Below are positions 35,528 to 44,757 of a stretch of DNA of 64,000 nucleotides, piece by piece. The stretch is from NCBI RefSeq assembly GCF_900182595.1, contig NZ_FXTN01000002.1, positions 186,001 through 250,000 on the forward strand, written 5' to 3'. Within the stretch, counting starts at the first letter, position 1. Every line of letters begins with the position of its first letter. Source of the stretch: Pedobacter westerhofensis (lineage in GTDB: Bacteria > Bacteroidota > Bacteroidia > Sphingobacteriales > Sphingobacteriaceae). The notes under the pieces were generated by a model. That model saw only the letters and a list, made by a program, of their open reading frames with translations, ran no database searches and was not told the origin of the DNA. Made by a program: the position numbers and the translations under genes.

Positions 35528-36322
35528 ATGGAAAAGGAAGTCGATTTCAATAATGAGCTTTACGGTAAAATAGCGCTTGTTACAGGTGGTACCAAGGGTG
35601 CCGGGAAAGCAATAGCCGAACGATTACGGGCAACCGGAGCAACAGTGGTCATTACCGCAAGGAACAAACCGGAACACCTCGATGAAGACCTGCATTTTAT
35701 TGCCGCCGACCTTAGCCTCCAGTCAGGGATCGAAAGCCTGGTTACCGCAGTAATGAAAAAGTTTAGCAGGGTAGATATTCTGATCAATAATCTGGGTGCT
35801 TCTGAAACACCAGGCGGCGGCTTTGCTGTGCTTACAGCAGAGGATTGGGAATCGACAATACGTACCAACTTACTGGCACCTGTTAATCTGGACAGAGGGC
35901 TGCTCCCACATATGTTGGAGCGCGGGAGCGGCGTGATCATTCACATCGCATCCATTCAGGGCAAACTGCCGCTGTATGATGCCACTTTGCCCTATGCAGC
36001 AGCGAAAGCAGGGATCATTAATTATAGCAAAGGTTTGTCAAAAGAAGTGGCAGCAAAGGGAGTACGTGTATTAACTGTCTCACCGGGATGGATCAATACT
36101 GAAGCCTCCGTAAGATTGACAGACAGGATTTCTAAAAGCGCAAACATTACCGTAGAAGAGGCCACCAAAAGCGTAATGGATGCCCTTGGCGGCATACCTA
36201 TTGGCAGGCCCGCTCGACCGGAAGAGGTTGCCGAGCTTGTAGGCTTCCTGGCTTCCCCCAGGGCAAGTTATCTTACCGGGACAGAATTTGTCATCGACGG
36301 TGGAACGATCCCTACCATTTGA
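35528..36322 (+). CDS. SDR-family oxidoreductase
   Basis: 264 residues, classical SDR. Cofactor motif VTGGTKGAGKAIA (18-30), INNLG (86-90, in place of NNAG), catalytic S142, Y156 and K160 (YAAAK), and the C-terminal GTEFVIDGG typical of 3-oxoacyl-reductase-like members. An Arg in the beta-2 loop (ITARNKP) suggests NADPH. It is divergent from the HxlR gene. Part of this gene is duplicated and decayed at 38758-38979. Confidence 0.94.
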   Translation: MEKEVDFNNELYGKIALVTGGTKGAGKAIAERLRATGATVVITARNKPEHLDEDLHFIAADLSLQSGIESLVTAVMKKFSRVDILINNLGASETPGGGFAVLTAEDWESTIRTNLLAPVNLDRGLLPHMLERGSGVIIHIASIQGKLPLYDATLPYAAAKAGIINYSKGLSKEVAAKGVRVLTVSPGWINTEASVRLTDRISKSANITVEEATKSVMDALGGIPIGRPARPEEVAELVGFLASPRASYLTGTEFVIDGGTIPTI

Positions 36323-36432
36323 TAAATAAATTTAAAGACCAAAACTATGCTATATGTAATTGTTTGAACCTTCCAGACGTAGGCGTTTTTTAGGTGAGTA
36401 GCCATCTCAAATACGCGCTGATTGTAGAAAAC

Positions 36433-37479
36433 CTAGCGCCCTTCCCAAAGGTTTACCTCACCCAAGCGGTCGGCCCCTTGCGTGTCGATCATCCATCCCG
36501 GATACTCCGGCGGCAGTGTACTTACCTGATCAAGAAGTTTGATCTCTTCCTGTGATAGTTTTAGATCCATAGCTGAGAGGTTGTCCTGAAGCTGCTGTTG
36601 TTTTTTTGCGCCTATAACGATTGCGGTGACAACTTGTTTTGATAGTAGCCATGCCAATGCTACGCGTGCTGCACTGCAGCCATGTGCTTTAGCAATAGGG
36701 GCGATAATATCCAGAATATCCCAGGCTCTTTCCTTGTCCACTACCGGAAAGTCGAAGCCAGATCTTCTTGAATTTTCCGGGTTTTGGTTTTCACGGCTGA
36801 ACTTGCCGGAAAGTAATCCGCCGGCGAGCGGGCTCCAAACCATTAGCCCAATCTTTTCTTCTTCAAGTAATGGTACGATATCACGTTCCAGATCTCTTCC
36901 GGCGATAGAATAGTAGGCTTGTAAAGAGTCAAAACGAGCCAGGTTCTTTGATGAAGAAATACCTAGTGCTTTTGCAAGTTTCCAGGCTTGCCAGTTAGAA
37001 CAGCCAATATAACGGACTTTACCCGACCGTACCAGATCGTCGAGTGATCTCAACATCTCCTCAGTTGGCGTGAGGATATCATTCGCATGGATCTGGTAAA
37101 GGTCGATATGGTCTGTCTGCAGGTTTTTAAGACTGGCTTCTATACCGTCCATAATATGCTTACGCGATGCACCTACATCATTGCGGCCCGGGCCCGTACG
37201 GGAATAAACTTTTGTTGCAAGAACCACATCTTTTCTTGCAATATTCAGGTTTTTGAACGCTTGCCCCAATATGCGTTCACTTTCACCTGCGGAGTAAACA
37301 TCCGCCGTGTCAAAAAAATTGATGCCCGCATCAAATGAATCTTTAACCAATTGATCGGCGTTGGCCTGGCCAACATTGCCAATGTGCTCATAGATCCCTG
37401 TACCAGGCCCCATGGTCATCGTGCCTAAACACAGCCGCGATACCAGCAGCCCTGTGTTTCCTAAAGTTTTGTACTCCAT
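36433..37479 (-). CDS. Aldo/keto reductase
   Basis: ATG at 37479 gives MEYKTLGNTGLLVSRLCLGT, the usual start of the family; the frame extends ten codons upstream without support. About 348 residues with the catalytic tetrad D57, Y62, K90 and H131 (DTADVYSAGE, TKVYSR, YQIHAND). The NADPH-binding C-terminal motif VIGAKKQQQLQDN is present. It resembles YajO/Tas-type reductases of carbonyls. It is divergent from the AraC regulator at 37729. Confidence 0.94.
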   Translation of the reverse strand: MEYKTLGNTGLLVSRLCLGTMTMGPGTGIYEHIGNVGQANADQLVKDSFDAGINFFDTADVYSAGESERILGQAFKNLNIARKDVVLATKVYSRTGPGRNDVGASRKHIMDGIEASLKNLQTDHIDLYQIHANDILTPTEEMLRSLDDLVRSGKVRYIGCSNWQAWKLAKALGISSSKNLARFDSLQAYYSIAGRDLERDIVPLLEEEKIGLMVWSPLAGGLLSGKFSRENQNPENSRRSGFDFPVVDKERAWDILDIIAPIAKAHGCSAARVALAWLLSKQVVTAIVIGAKKQQQLQDNLSAMDLKLSQEEIKLLDQVSTLPPEYPGWMIDTQGADRLGEVNLWEGR

Positions 37480-37728
37480 TATTTCTGTTTTACGTGAATA
37501 ATTGATCAACCAAAATTAAGTGGAGGCATGATTCCTTTAGATGCGGAAATCAAACCAGAAAGTGTAAAGATCAAACCTGTTGATACATACAGCGAGGATG
37601 GAGGCATTTCAATTTTATAACTTTTGGTTTGATTTATGCAGTTATTTATCAGCTGTTTTAGTAATCTTTACCAATGCATCATTATGGTTAACATATCATA
37701 GTAAGATAAGGAAACAAGAACAAATTTT

Positions 37729-38619
37729 ATGGGAACATTAACAGAACTTGATAACCAGCATATATGGATGCCAGACTATCTGCAAAGGGAATTGGGACAG
37801 TTTAATATCTTTCCCCTTTACAATAAATCCGGCGATTTTGTTAATTGCCAGCCTTATAACCGCAAGGGATTTTATAAGATCAGCTTGTTAAGCGGGCATA
37901 CCCGCCTGTTTTACGCCGACAAATGCCTGGAGTTCAAAGAAAGTGCATTGCTATTCTCCAATCCTTATGTGCCTTATTCATGGGAAAACCTGGGAGAGAA
38001 ACAGGGCGGATACTATTGTATATTTACCGAAGCATTTTTTGAGGAGAACCAGAAGATCAAAGATTACCCGATTTTTAAACCTGGGAACAACACTTTATTT
38101 GAATTATCGGTTGATCAGGTAAGGGAGATCAGCAGCATATTCCAGCGGATGCAGGAGGAGATCGAAACGGATTTTGTTTACAAATTTGATGTCCTTCGTA
38201 ACCTGACACTCGAACTGATTTATAAAGCACTGAAGATGCAGCCGGTAGAAAGCCGGCCATACGCTGAATCTAACGGGGCCTTACGGGTAGCAACATTGTT
38301 TACGGAACTACTGGAGCGTCAGTTTCCGATTGAATCGCAAAGCCAGCGCATTCGCCTGCGCTTTCCGGCAGAATACGCAGAGCATCTGTCTATACATATT
38401 AACCATTTGAACAGGTCTTTAAAAAAGGTGACAGGTAAAACGACTTCCCAATTGATTGCGGCGAGGATCATGCAGGAAGCACGTATATTGTTACAGCATA
38501 CGGACTGGAATATTTCTGAGATCAGCTGGTGCCTGGGCTTTGAGGAACTGCCGCACTTCATTAATTTTTTCAAAAAGAATGAAATATCAACGCCTAAGCG
38601 TTTTCGTAACAACCATTAA
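37729..38619 (+). CDS. AraC-family transcriptional regulator
   Basis: 296 residues. The first ~175 form a cupin-like sensor (FKESALLFSNPYVPYSWENL, GGYYCIFTEAFFEE). The two helix-turn-helix units are at the C-terminus: HINHLNRSLKKVTGKTTSQL and WNISEISWCLGFEELPHFIN. The usual GF of the second unit is retained (LGFEE). It is divergent from the aldo/keto reductase, its likely target. Sphingobacteria have many such pairs. Confidence 0.93.
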   Translation: MGTLTELDNQHIWMPDYLQRELGQFNIFPLYNKSGDFVNCQPYNRKGFYKISLLSGHTRLFYADKCLEFKESALLFSNPYVPYSWENLGEKQGGYYCIFTEAFFEENQKIKDYPIFKPGNNTLFELSVDQVREISSIFQRMQEEIETDFVYKFDVLRNLTLELIYKALKMQPVESRPYAESNGALRVATLFTELLERQFPIESQSQRIRLRFPAEYAEHLSIHINHLNRSLKKVTGKTTSQLIAARIMQEARILLQHTDWNISEISWCLGFEELPHFINFFKKNEISTPKRFRNNH

Positions 38620-38688
38620 ATTCAGATTACTGATTATGTCTGGTGAGCTTTTATGCCCTCGCTCAACTGCGGCCAGCAAACACTATGG

Positions 38689-38711
38689 GAAGGGATAAAT
38701 TCCTCCCTATT
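38689..38711. promoter_or_regulatory. Second copy of the AGGGA/TCCCT operator
   Basis: AAGGGA, eight bases, TCCCTATT at 38690-38711 repeats the operator at 35438-35461. The sequence around it, to about 38762, also aligns with the 35438-35513 promoter segment. It precedes a decayed SDR, so it is the leftover of a duplicated promoter and could still bind an HxlR regulator. Confidence 0.5.
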
Positions 38712-38757
38712 TAAATCTTAAGCTCCTACGTGATAGCGTCCTTAATACTGCCGATGA

Positions 38758-38979
38758 TTGTACTCTGTAAGATTGACAGACCGGATTTCCAAAAGCACAA
38801 ATATTACCGTAGAAGAGGCCACCATAATCGTAATGGATGCCTTAGCTGGCATACCTATGGGCAGGCCTGCACAATCGGAAGAAGTTGCCGAACTGGTGGA
38901 TTTTCTGGCTTTTCCGAGGGCAGATTATCTCATTGGGACTGAATTTGTTATTGACGTTGGAACGATACCGGACATTTGA
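38758..38979 (+). pseudogene. Truncated copy of the SDR gene
   Basis: Starting with VRLTDRISKSTNITVEEAT and ending EFVIDVGTIPDI-stop, this is a clear copy of the last ~72 residues of the SDR at 35528-36322 (VRLTDRISKSANITVEEAT and EFVIDGGTIPTI there). The middle and start of the gene are missing; the promoter copy joins it directly at about 38762. Mutations such as loss of the Gly-Gly after VID suggest decay. It has no usable start or catalytic residues. Confidence 0.85.
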
Positions 38980-39107
38980 CAGCTGAATATAAGCTCCAGT
39001 ACTTAGAGTCTCTGGCCAGGATAAACTTATTATAGGAAAAAAAGTAACAAGATTACAGCGGAAATTCATTCAGTTGTACAGTAATTTAGGTTTCGATGTC
39101 GCAGAGG

Positions 39108-39434
39108 TTAGCTTCGCTTGCTGATCTTATTTAAACTGATTTGCCTTTGCCTGCTGCATTTAAATCTGGTGATCGTGTTATCTGTCAGTTTTTTGTGTTT
39201 GGTTGCACGGCCCTGGACGCGCTGGCGCCATAACTTAAAGCTCGACAGCTTCATTTCATTCCGCATCAACCCAATTACCTGTTGCTCAGTAATTCCAAAT
39301 TGTTCCTTAATCGCATCAAATGATGTACGGTCTTCCCATGCCATTTCAATGATCCGATCTGTATCTCTTACGCTTAATATTGGCTTCACTAAGCCCTTGC
39401 CAACTACCAGGATGTTACTTTCTACAAAATTCAT
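39108..39434 (-). CDS. TIGR03643 family protein
   Basis: ATG at 39434 gives about 108 residues; the frame extends eight codons up to a TTG. The core VRDTDRIIEMAWEDRTSFDA, then FGITEQQVIGLMRNEMK and FKLWRQRVQGRATKHKK, matches the TIGR03643 helix-turn-helix-like family. The C-terminal ~30 residues are a basic extension not usual for the family. It may bind nucleic acid; the role is unknown. Confidence 0.85.
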   Translation of the reverse strand: MNFVESNILVVGKGLVKPILSVRDTDRIIEMAWEDRTSFDAIKEQFGITEQQVIGLMRNEMKLSSFKLWRQRVQGRATKHKKLTDNTITRFKCSRQRQISLNKISKRS

Positions 39435-39521
39435 AAAGTGATTAAAAGAATACAACAAAATTTATGTTGTATTGTCTTAAGTATTTTTATTGATTTCATC
39501 TCAGTCACGTTACAGCTTTTA

Positions 39522-39887
39522 CTATAACTTCATTTCATCGATAATCTTTTTTCTGTGTTGTGTTCCCCAGTCAGCTATCACATCAATGACAGGTTTGAGT
39601 GAATGTCCGTAAGCTGTGAGTTCATATTCTACAGTTGTAGGTTTGGTGTTAAGTACTGTTCGCGTAATCAACCCGTTCAGTTCAAGTTCCTGCAATTCTT
39701 TGGAAAGCATTTTAGCTGCAATACCGTCTATGTTTGCTTTAAGTCCCATGAACCGTTTCTTCCCAAAGCTAAGGGAGCCAACTATTCTTAATTTCCATTT
39801 GCCGCTCAGAAGCTCCATGGTATCACGTATCGCAAGGTGATGTACTGTGCATGCAGTTTGATCAAGATCTTCTTTTTCTATTTTCAT
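39522..39887 (-). CDS. HxlR-family transcriptional regulator
   Basis: 121 residues of HxlR winged-helix type (MELLSGKWKLRIVGSLSFGK, LSKELQELELNGLITR, PTTVEYELTAYGHSL). A Cys near the N-terminus (QTACTVHH) is a candidate redox or electrophile sensor. It is divergent from the alpha/beta hydrolase at 39980, and a 30-base palindrome lies between the two. Confidence 0.93.
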   Translation of the reverse strand: MKIEKEDLDQTACTVHHLAIRDTMELLSGKWKLRIVGSLSFGKKRFMGLKANIDGIAAKMLSKELQELELNGLITRTVLNTKPTTVEYELTAYGHSLKPVIDVIADWGTQHRKKIIDEMKL

Positions 39888-39899
39888 GGTTTCCTGTAG

Positions 39900-39929
39900 G
39901 TAACCGGTTTCCTTTGGTAAACCCGTTAC
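39900..39929. promoter_or_regulatory. Palindromic operator between HxlR gene and hydrolase
   Basis: GTAAC-N-GGTTT-N8-AAACC-N-GTTAC, an imperfect 30-base palindrome placed 13 bases from the regulator's start and 50 bases from the hydrolase start. A TAGATTTG, matching the Bacteroidota -7 element, follows at 39951-39958. The palindrome is well placed to control both genes. Confidence 0.55.
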
Positions 39930-39979
39930 AAAAGTAAACCAACGGAGGTATAGATTTGCATTGAATTAAATAAATCTAT

Positions 39980-40966
39980 ATGAATAAGCTAAATCAAAGT
40001 ATTATAAAGAGGACTGAAGCCACATTGCAGCCAGTTATTTCCTTAAGCCCTATCGTTTTACCAGTCTCGGGCCGCCGCCACGATCTTGAGCTGCGCATAT
40101 CTGCACCGCTAACAGGTGTGGATTTGCCCATTATCCTGTTTGCCCATGGTTTTGGTTCTTCCATGGATGGTTATGCTCCTTTGGTGAACTTTTGGGCTGC
40201 CCGTGGCTTTGTTGTTATTCAGCCGACATTCCTGGATTCGAGAACGCTGGCTGATCATCATGAAGCAGACCATAGCGAGGCGGTTAAAAAATTTTTAAGT
40301 GATCCCCGAACAGCATTGATCTGGCGGCAACGGGTGGATGATATGAAACACATACTGGACCAGCTTGAATATATTGAGGATTTAGTCCCAGGACTTAAAG
40401 GTCGCCTGGATAGGGGCCGTATCGCCGCAGCCGGACATTCTTTTGGTGCGCACACAGTAGGTTTGTTATCAGGAGCAAGGGTAATTAAACCAAACGGCAG
40501 TTTAGACGACGTGATGTTGGATAAGCGAATCAAAGCTGCGGTTTTGCTGAGCGCAGGTGGCAGGGGAGGCGATGCATTGAGCGCATTTGCCAAAGAGCAT
40601 TTTCCGTATCTGGAACAAAGTTATGCAGAACTGAGGGTGCCAACGCTGGTTGTTGCCGGAGATCAGGACTATTCTCCGCTAACCGTGCTTGGGCCGGAAT
40701 GGTTTACTGATGTATTTACACTGAGTCCGGGAGCGGAATGGCTGCTTACATTATTTGGCGCTGAACATATGTTGGGTGGTATTTCTGGTTATCTTGTAAG
40801 GGAAACTACAGATGAGAACCCTGCTGTTGTTGCCGCTGTACAGAAAATGACGTATGCTTATTTGCGTAGTGCCCTTTTTCCTGAGGAAGGAGACTGGGAG
40901 CAGGCAATTCGGGAATTAGAGGAGGACACTGATGCAGTAGGGCGTATCGATGGGAAACATACCTAA
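39980..40966 (+). CDS. Alpha/beta hydrolase (PAF-acetylhydrolase/chlorophyllase-like)
   Basis: 328 residues. The oxyanion motif is FAHGFGSSMDGY (about 54-65) and the nucleophile elbow GHSFGAHT gives catalytic S154; the acid and base are probably the Asp in VVAGDQDYSP and the His in FGAEHMLGG. The N-terminus lacks a convincing signal peptide, so it is probably cytosolic. Members hydrolyse esters or lactones; the exact substrate is unknown. It is divergent from its HxlR regulator. Confidence 0.9.
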   Translation: MNKLNQSIIKRTEATLQPVISLSPIVLPVSGRRHDLELRISAPLTGVDLPIILFAHGFGSSMDGYAPLVNFWAARGFVVIQPTFLDSRTLADHHEADHSEAVKKFLSDPRTALIWRQRVDDMKHILDQLEYIEDLVPGLKGRLDRGRIAAAGHSFGAHTVGLLSGARVIKPNGSLDDVMLDKRIKAAVLLSAGGRGGDALSAFAKEHFPYLEQSYAELRVPTLVVAGDQDYSPLTVLGPEWFTDVFTLSPGAEWLLTLFGAEHMLGGISGYLVRETTDENPAVVAAVQKMTYAYLRSALFPEEGDWEQAIRELEEDTDAVGRIDGKHT

Positions 40967-41396
40967 AATACTTTAACAGTTATATGATTCAAAGTTGTAG
41001 GGGGATCTGATGTTGTTGAAACTTTTCATATTGTTTCAGTCATCAGGGCGATATTATGGATGTGCACCATTTGAGATGAGATTTGATGTAGATGCTGGTT
41101 TGGTCATAAAGTTTATAAATTGACAGAAGTTCTGTGATGTGCTATAATGAGCTGATGGATCTTTTGGTGGGTGATTTTTGAGTACTTAAAAATCCGACCT
41201 GAATACTATGGTTTCAGGTAGATTTACCTAAATATATAATCGGGTAAATACCCGCATAATTAAACAGGCTTAATCGGCTAATTTTAAGTCAACTTCCAGT
41301 TTATCAGAATATACCTCAGTTAATTTAATAAAGACACGGGCTGTCAAAGTTTAATAAAGAAAACCCATATAATTTAGCATGGATTAAAACACTGTT
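40967..41396. other. Intergenic region before the eCIS-type cargo gene
   Basis: No gene seen. A weak hairpin (CTGATG at 41007-41012 with CATCAG at 41041-41046, plus internal GAAAC/GTTTC) may end the hydrolase transcript. The AT-rich segment near 41390 should hold the promoter of the next gene. Confidence 0.4.
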
Positions 41397-44021
41397 ATGT
41401 TTGAAACTAATTTTTCAAAATCCGGTTCAGCTTCCCCTTCTGGCGTACACAATAATAAAAACAACGGCGGTATTTCGATGCCAGCCGTTTCACTGTTACA
41501 AAATCAGGCAATAGAGAAGAAGCACATAAATACTACCGGATTACCAAATAACTTAAAAGATGGGATAGAGCAATTATCTGGCTTGTCGATGGACGATATA
41601 AAAGTTCATTATAATTCTGACAAGCCCGCACAATTTCAAGCCTTGGCATATGCGCATGGAAACAACATACATCTGGGACCCGGCCAGGAAAGGCATCTGC
41701 CTCATGAAGCCTGGCATGTAGTACAGCAGAAACAGGGTAGGGCAGGCGCAACCCATCAAATGAAAGGAAATACTCCTGTAAATACCGATCAACACCTGGA
41801 GCACGAGGCTGATCAAATGGGAATGAAAGCATTTCAGTTTACTGCGCCTGCATCAGGAAGTCCAGATATGCCGCAGCAATCTCCGAATAGCCCAAACATT
41901 AGTTATCAGTTTTATCAAAAAATTGAGACTGGGGATCAGGAAAGCTTATTTCACAAAGATTTATACAATCCAGATAAAAAACTGGGCAGAAGATCCCCAT
42001 CAATTAACTGGGTATTGCAAGCAGAAATTATTACTGAGCTTCTTAAGGATGTAAGGGAAAATCTGAATGAAAACAGAAATACCGTACAAGGTGAACAAGA
42101 AAAGATTTTAGACTCACAGATAGCTCAACTCGAGAGATGGGATAAAAAAATTGATAGACTAATAGTTAAGGGAAATCATGCAGTTGAAACCTTTAATAAT
42201 GACGGCGGTAGCGTAAGTAGCGGCAACATCTTATCTGCCTTAAGAAGCAAATCAATTAATTTTTTAGCTGAAATACAGGAAGTTCATTATCAAAGTGAGA
42301 GTAGAATTGATGCGATAGGCAGAGCGCACGATGTGGAAGATATTAATATTGTAGATGTGAACTTAGCTAAACATCCGGTAAACAATGAATTCATTGAAGG
42401 TATAACCATTGCAGGAAGTATGCTGACGAATAAAAAAATCGTACAAAAAGATAGTCTCAGTCTAAAGCCTACATCGACTTCATTATATATCCTTGGTAAA
42501 GAAATTTCACCGGAAATAGAGGATAAATTAAAACAAGGTTTACTTGCGCAAGTGGATGATAATACTGATCCCACCGGATCTCCTGGTCCGCAAGATTTTA
42601 CCCGTCCATTCACTGCGCAAGCACGTGGTCTGGGACAAAGAGTAGCCATGAAGAATACTAATGCGCGGGGATATGCATGGTTAACCGATGATCCTTACTG
42701 GAACAAGGTTGACTGGGAATGGCTCCATATCAGAGGTGCAGGATTGGGCGGAACAACAGGGCCGGAAAATCTGGTACTGGGCAATAAGGATAGTAATACG
42801 CACATGATGCCGTTTGAGGAAAATCTCCGTATTCTCTCCACAAAATTAAAGGATAATAAAGGAGACTTATTAAGGGTAAAATGGTCTATCGAACAGAAAA
42901 AAGCGCCAAATCGATACAAATTTGAAACGATTGGAATCGAATGGTCATATTTAAGGAAAGATAAAGCTCTCACCTCTGGAAGCGCAAAGTTTAAACCATT
43001 GGAAGGCAAAGCTGTAATAACAAAAACGGAAGTCAGCTTCCTTCAGAAAGCACTTGAAACTGAACGGGAAAAGTCTGGTTTCCCAAGTATTGCGAAAAAA
43101 GTTAAAACTGTAGCACATACTAGCCCAGGTCCGCAATCAACTTTTGCTTCCAATTATTTAACCCCACAAGTTACACCTGTGAAAAAGCTCATTGTGAATT
43201 CTGCCGCTGAGACAGACAGTGATTATTCATCGGATGCTGATCAAAGAGATTTATCTGAGGAGGAAACCCCTCAATTTACACCTGTGAAAAAGCTCATTGT
43301 GAATTCTCCCGCTGAGACAGACAGTGATTATTCATCGGATGCTGATCAAAGAGATTTATCTGAGGAGGAAACCCCTCAATTTACACCTGTGAAAAAGCTC
43401 ATTGTGAATTCTCCCGCTGAGACAGACAGTGATTATTCATCGGATGCTGATCAAAGAGATTTATCTGAGGAGGAACCCCCCCAAGTTACACCAGTGAAGG
43501 GAATCATATCGAATTCCCCTGCGGCGGACAGTGTTGAATATTTTTCGGATGATGATGACGAAGCTAATGAACGGGAGACGCTAAAAAACATAACCCCGAG
43601 AGCTACGCCGGTAAAAGAAAGAAACCTGAATTCCCCGGTAATGGAAGTAATACCCCCCAAAGCTACGCGAGCAAAGGAGAAAATAAAGCAGCCCTCTTTT
43701 GACCTCCAATCTTCGGATGAGGAGGAACATATAGAGCCGGCAGGTAAAGAAGATATTTTTCCCACGCAGCCTGAATATAAATTTACGGAAGCTGAGAATT
43801 ATGATATTATTAAGAAGACATTTAGAACACACGGATACGACGGCGGCAGCACTCTTAAATTATACAAATACCAATACTTGTCTATCCTTATTTATTTGGA
43901 GTTTATTACTTCAGCGCAATTTAAGGCTACAGTGCGCAATAAGAAGTACAACAAGCATAGTACCGAAAACGGATCGGAAGAAATGTATGAAAGATGGACA
44001 AATGGAGAGCTTACCATGTAA
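41397..44021 (+). CDS. eCIS-type cargo/toxin protein with DUF4157 domain
   Basis: 874 residues, no signal peptide. The N-terminal DUF4157 domain (about 45-145) is the tag of extracellular contractile injection system cargo: LSGLSMDDIKVHYNSDKPAQ, a HExxH metalloprotease-like motif H103-E104-A-W-H107, and the third-ligand motif LEHEADQMG with E137. Then a Gln- and Pro-rich linker and a helical segment at about 200-290. A central part (about 395-480) has H444, N458 and H469 in WEWLHIRGAGLGG, PENLVLGNKDSNTHMM, an HNH/beta-beta-alpha-metal-like arrangement. Residues 589-693 hold three near-identical 35-residue acidic repeats, then more decayed copies. No sheath, tube or baseplate genes are in the window. 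Confidence 0.85.
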   Translation: MFETNFSKSGSASPSGVHNNKNNGGISMPAVSLLQNQAIEKKHINTTGLPNNLKDGIEQLSGLSMDDIKVHYNSDKPAQFQALAYAHGNNIHLGPGQERHLPHEAWHVVQQKQGRAGATHQMKGNTPVNTDQHLEHEADQMGMKAFQFTAPASGSPDMPQQSPNSPNISYQFYQKIETGDQESLFHKDLYNPDKKLGRRSPSINWVLQAEIITELLKDVRENLNENRNTVQGEQEKILDSQIAQLERWDKKIDRLIVKGNHAVETFNNDGGSVSSGNILSALRSKSINFLAEIQEVHYQSESRIDAIGRAHDVEDINIVDVNLAKHPVNNEFIEGITIAGSMLTNKKIVQKDSLSLKPTSTSLYILGKEISPEIEDKLKQGLLAQVDDNTDPTGSPGPQDFTRPFTAQARGLGQRVAMKNTNARGYAWLTDDPYWNKVDWEWLHIRGAGLGGTTGPENLVLGNKDSNTHMMPFEENLRILSTKLKDNKGDLLRVKWSIEQKKAPNRYKFETIGIEWSYLRKDKALTSGSAKFKPLEGKAVITKTEVSFLQKALETEREKSGFPSIAKKVKTVAHTSPGPQSTFASNYLTPQVTPVKKLIVNSAAETDSDYSSDADQRDLSEEETPQFTPVKKLIVNSPAETDSDYSSDADQRDLSEEETPQFTPVKKLIVNSPAETDSDYSSDADQRDLSEEEPPQVTPVKGIISNSPAADSVEYFSDDDDEANERETLKNITPRATPVKERNLNSPVMEVIPPKATRAKEKIKQPSFDLQSSDEEEHIEPAGKEDIFPTQPEYKFTEAENYDIIKKTFRTHGYDGGSTLKLYKYQYLSILIYLEFITSAQFKATVRNKKYNKHSTENGSEEMYERWTNGELTM
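43161..43475 (+). repeat. Three tandem 105-base coding repeats
   Basis: Three almost identical 105-base units starting at 43161, 43266 and 43371, in frame, each encoding 35 residues of the type VTPVKKLIVNSAAETDSDYS then DADQRDLSEEE. Two more decayed copies follow to about 43680 (ITPRATPVKE). The near-identity at DNA level suggests recent expansion within the cargo gene. Confidence 0.92.
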
Positions 44022-44109
44022 AATTCAGCTCAGTATAGTTGAACTTTGGCCAGTATATTAATATTTGATCTGAAGGTTATTGGTCTCAGAAATCTTATAG
44101 AAACGGACT

Positions 44110-44727
44110 TTATTTTTGATCCCTAAGCTTTTCTTTAAGCAGAGCAACTTGCTGCTCCAGGGAAGCGATATATTTTTTTTGAGGCTCAATAAGCTCCTCC
44201 ACCTCCTCAATACTATATTTGGGAGTGATATGCTGGGGGCAGTTCCAGTCATATGCCTTGATGTGGAATACCATCATACGCTCTGGTTTAAATTTGTAGT
44301 CATCGGGACTGAGAAACTCATAAAGACCATGATCTTCATCCACTTCAATGAGTTCTGCCTCAGCATAAATTTTCATCCTCGCGCGAAGCGGGTAGGAGAG
44401 AAGAATCAATGAAACATTAGGGTTTTTGGAAATATTACCCGTAGAGATATACTGCCGGTTTCCAACAAAATCTACAATTCCAATGGTCTCGTTGTCTATA
44501 ACTTTGATGAATCCTTTCGGTCCTCCACGGTGCTGGATATAGGGATATCCGTTTTCACCATACGAGGCCATATAGAAGCTGTCAATATTTGCAATAAAAT
44601 TGATCTCGTAATCAGTCAGCCCATCAACATAACTCATTTTCTCGGCCCGCTCATAGTTATGCCGGCTGCCAAGTCTCTCCTGAAGTTTTTTAACGGCATC
44701 AGTAAATGCCAATTGCGAGTAATTCAT
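44110..44727 (-). CDS. Pyridoxamine 5'-phosphate oxidase-like flavoprotein
   Basis: 205 residues with the split-barrel FMN-binding fold: SFYMASYGENGYPYIQHRGG, IGIVDFVGNRQYISTGNISK and VSLILLSYPLRARMKIYAEA. A C-terminal helix (EVEELIEPQKKYIASLEQQV) is a coiled coil extension. It follows the MFS exporter by 30 bases on the same strand. The exact reaction is unknown; relatives reduce or oxidise small ligands. Confidence 0.88.
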   Translation of the reverse strand: MNYSQLAFTDAVKKLQERLGSRHNYERAEKMSYVDGLTDYEINFIANIDSFYMASYGENGYPYIQHRGGPKGFIKVIDNETIGIVDFVGNRQYISTGNISKNPNVSLILLSYPLRARMKIYAEAELIEVDEDHGLYEFLSPDDYKFKPERMMVFHIKAYDWNCPQHITPKYSIEEVEELIEPQKKYIASLEQQVALLKEKLRDQK

Positions 44728-44757
44728 ATCAATGTTTTATTTTGGTTTGTAAGTATA

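Noticed and set aside
37528..37620. A 30-residue frame between the aldo/keto reductase and AraC genes
   Set aside because: Too short, no family match and no translation signal; it lies in a divergent promoter region.
43161..43475. Tandem units considered as a CRISPR array
   Set aside because: Units are adjacent, 105 bases long, coding in one frame and have no spacers.
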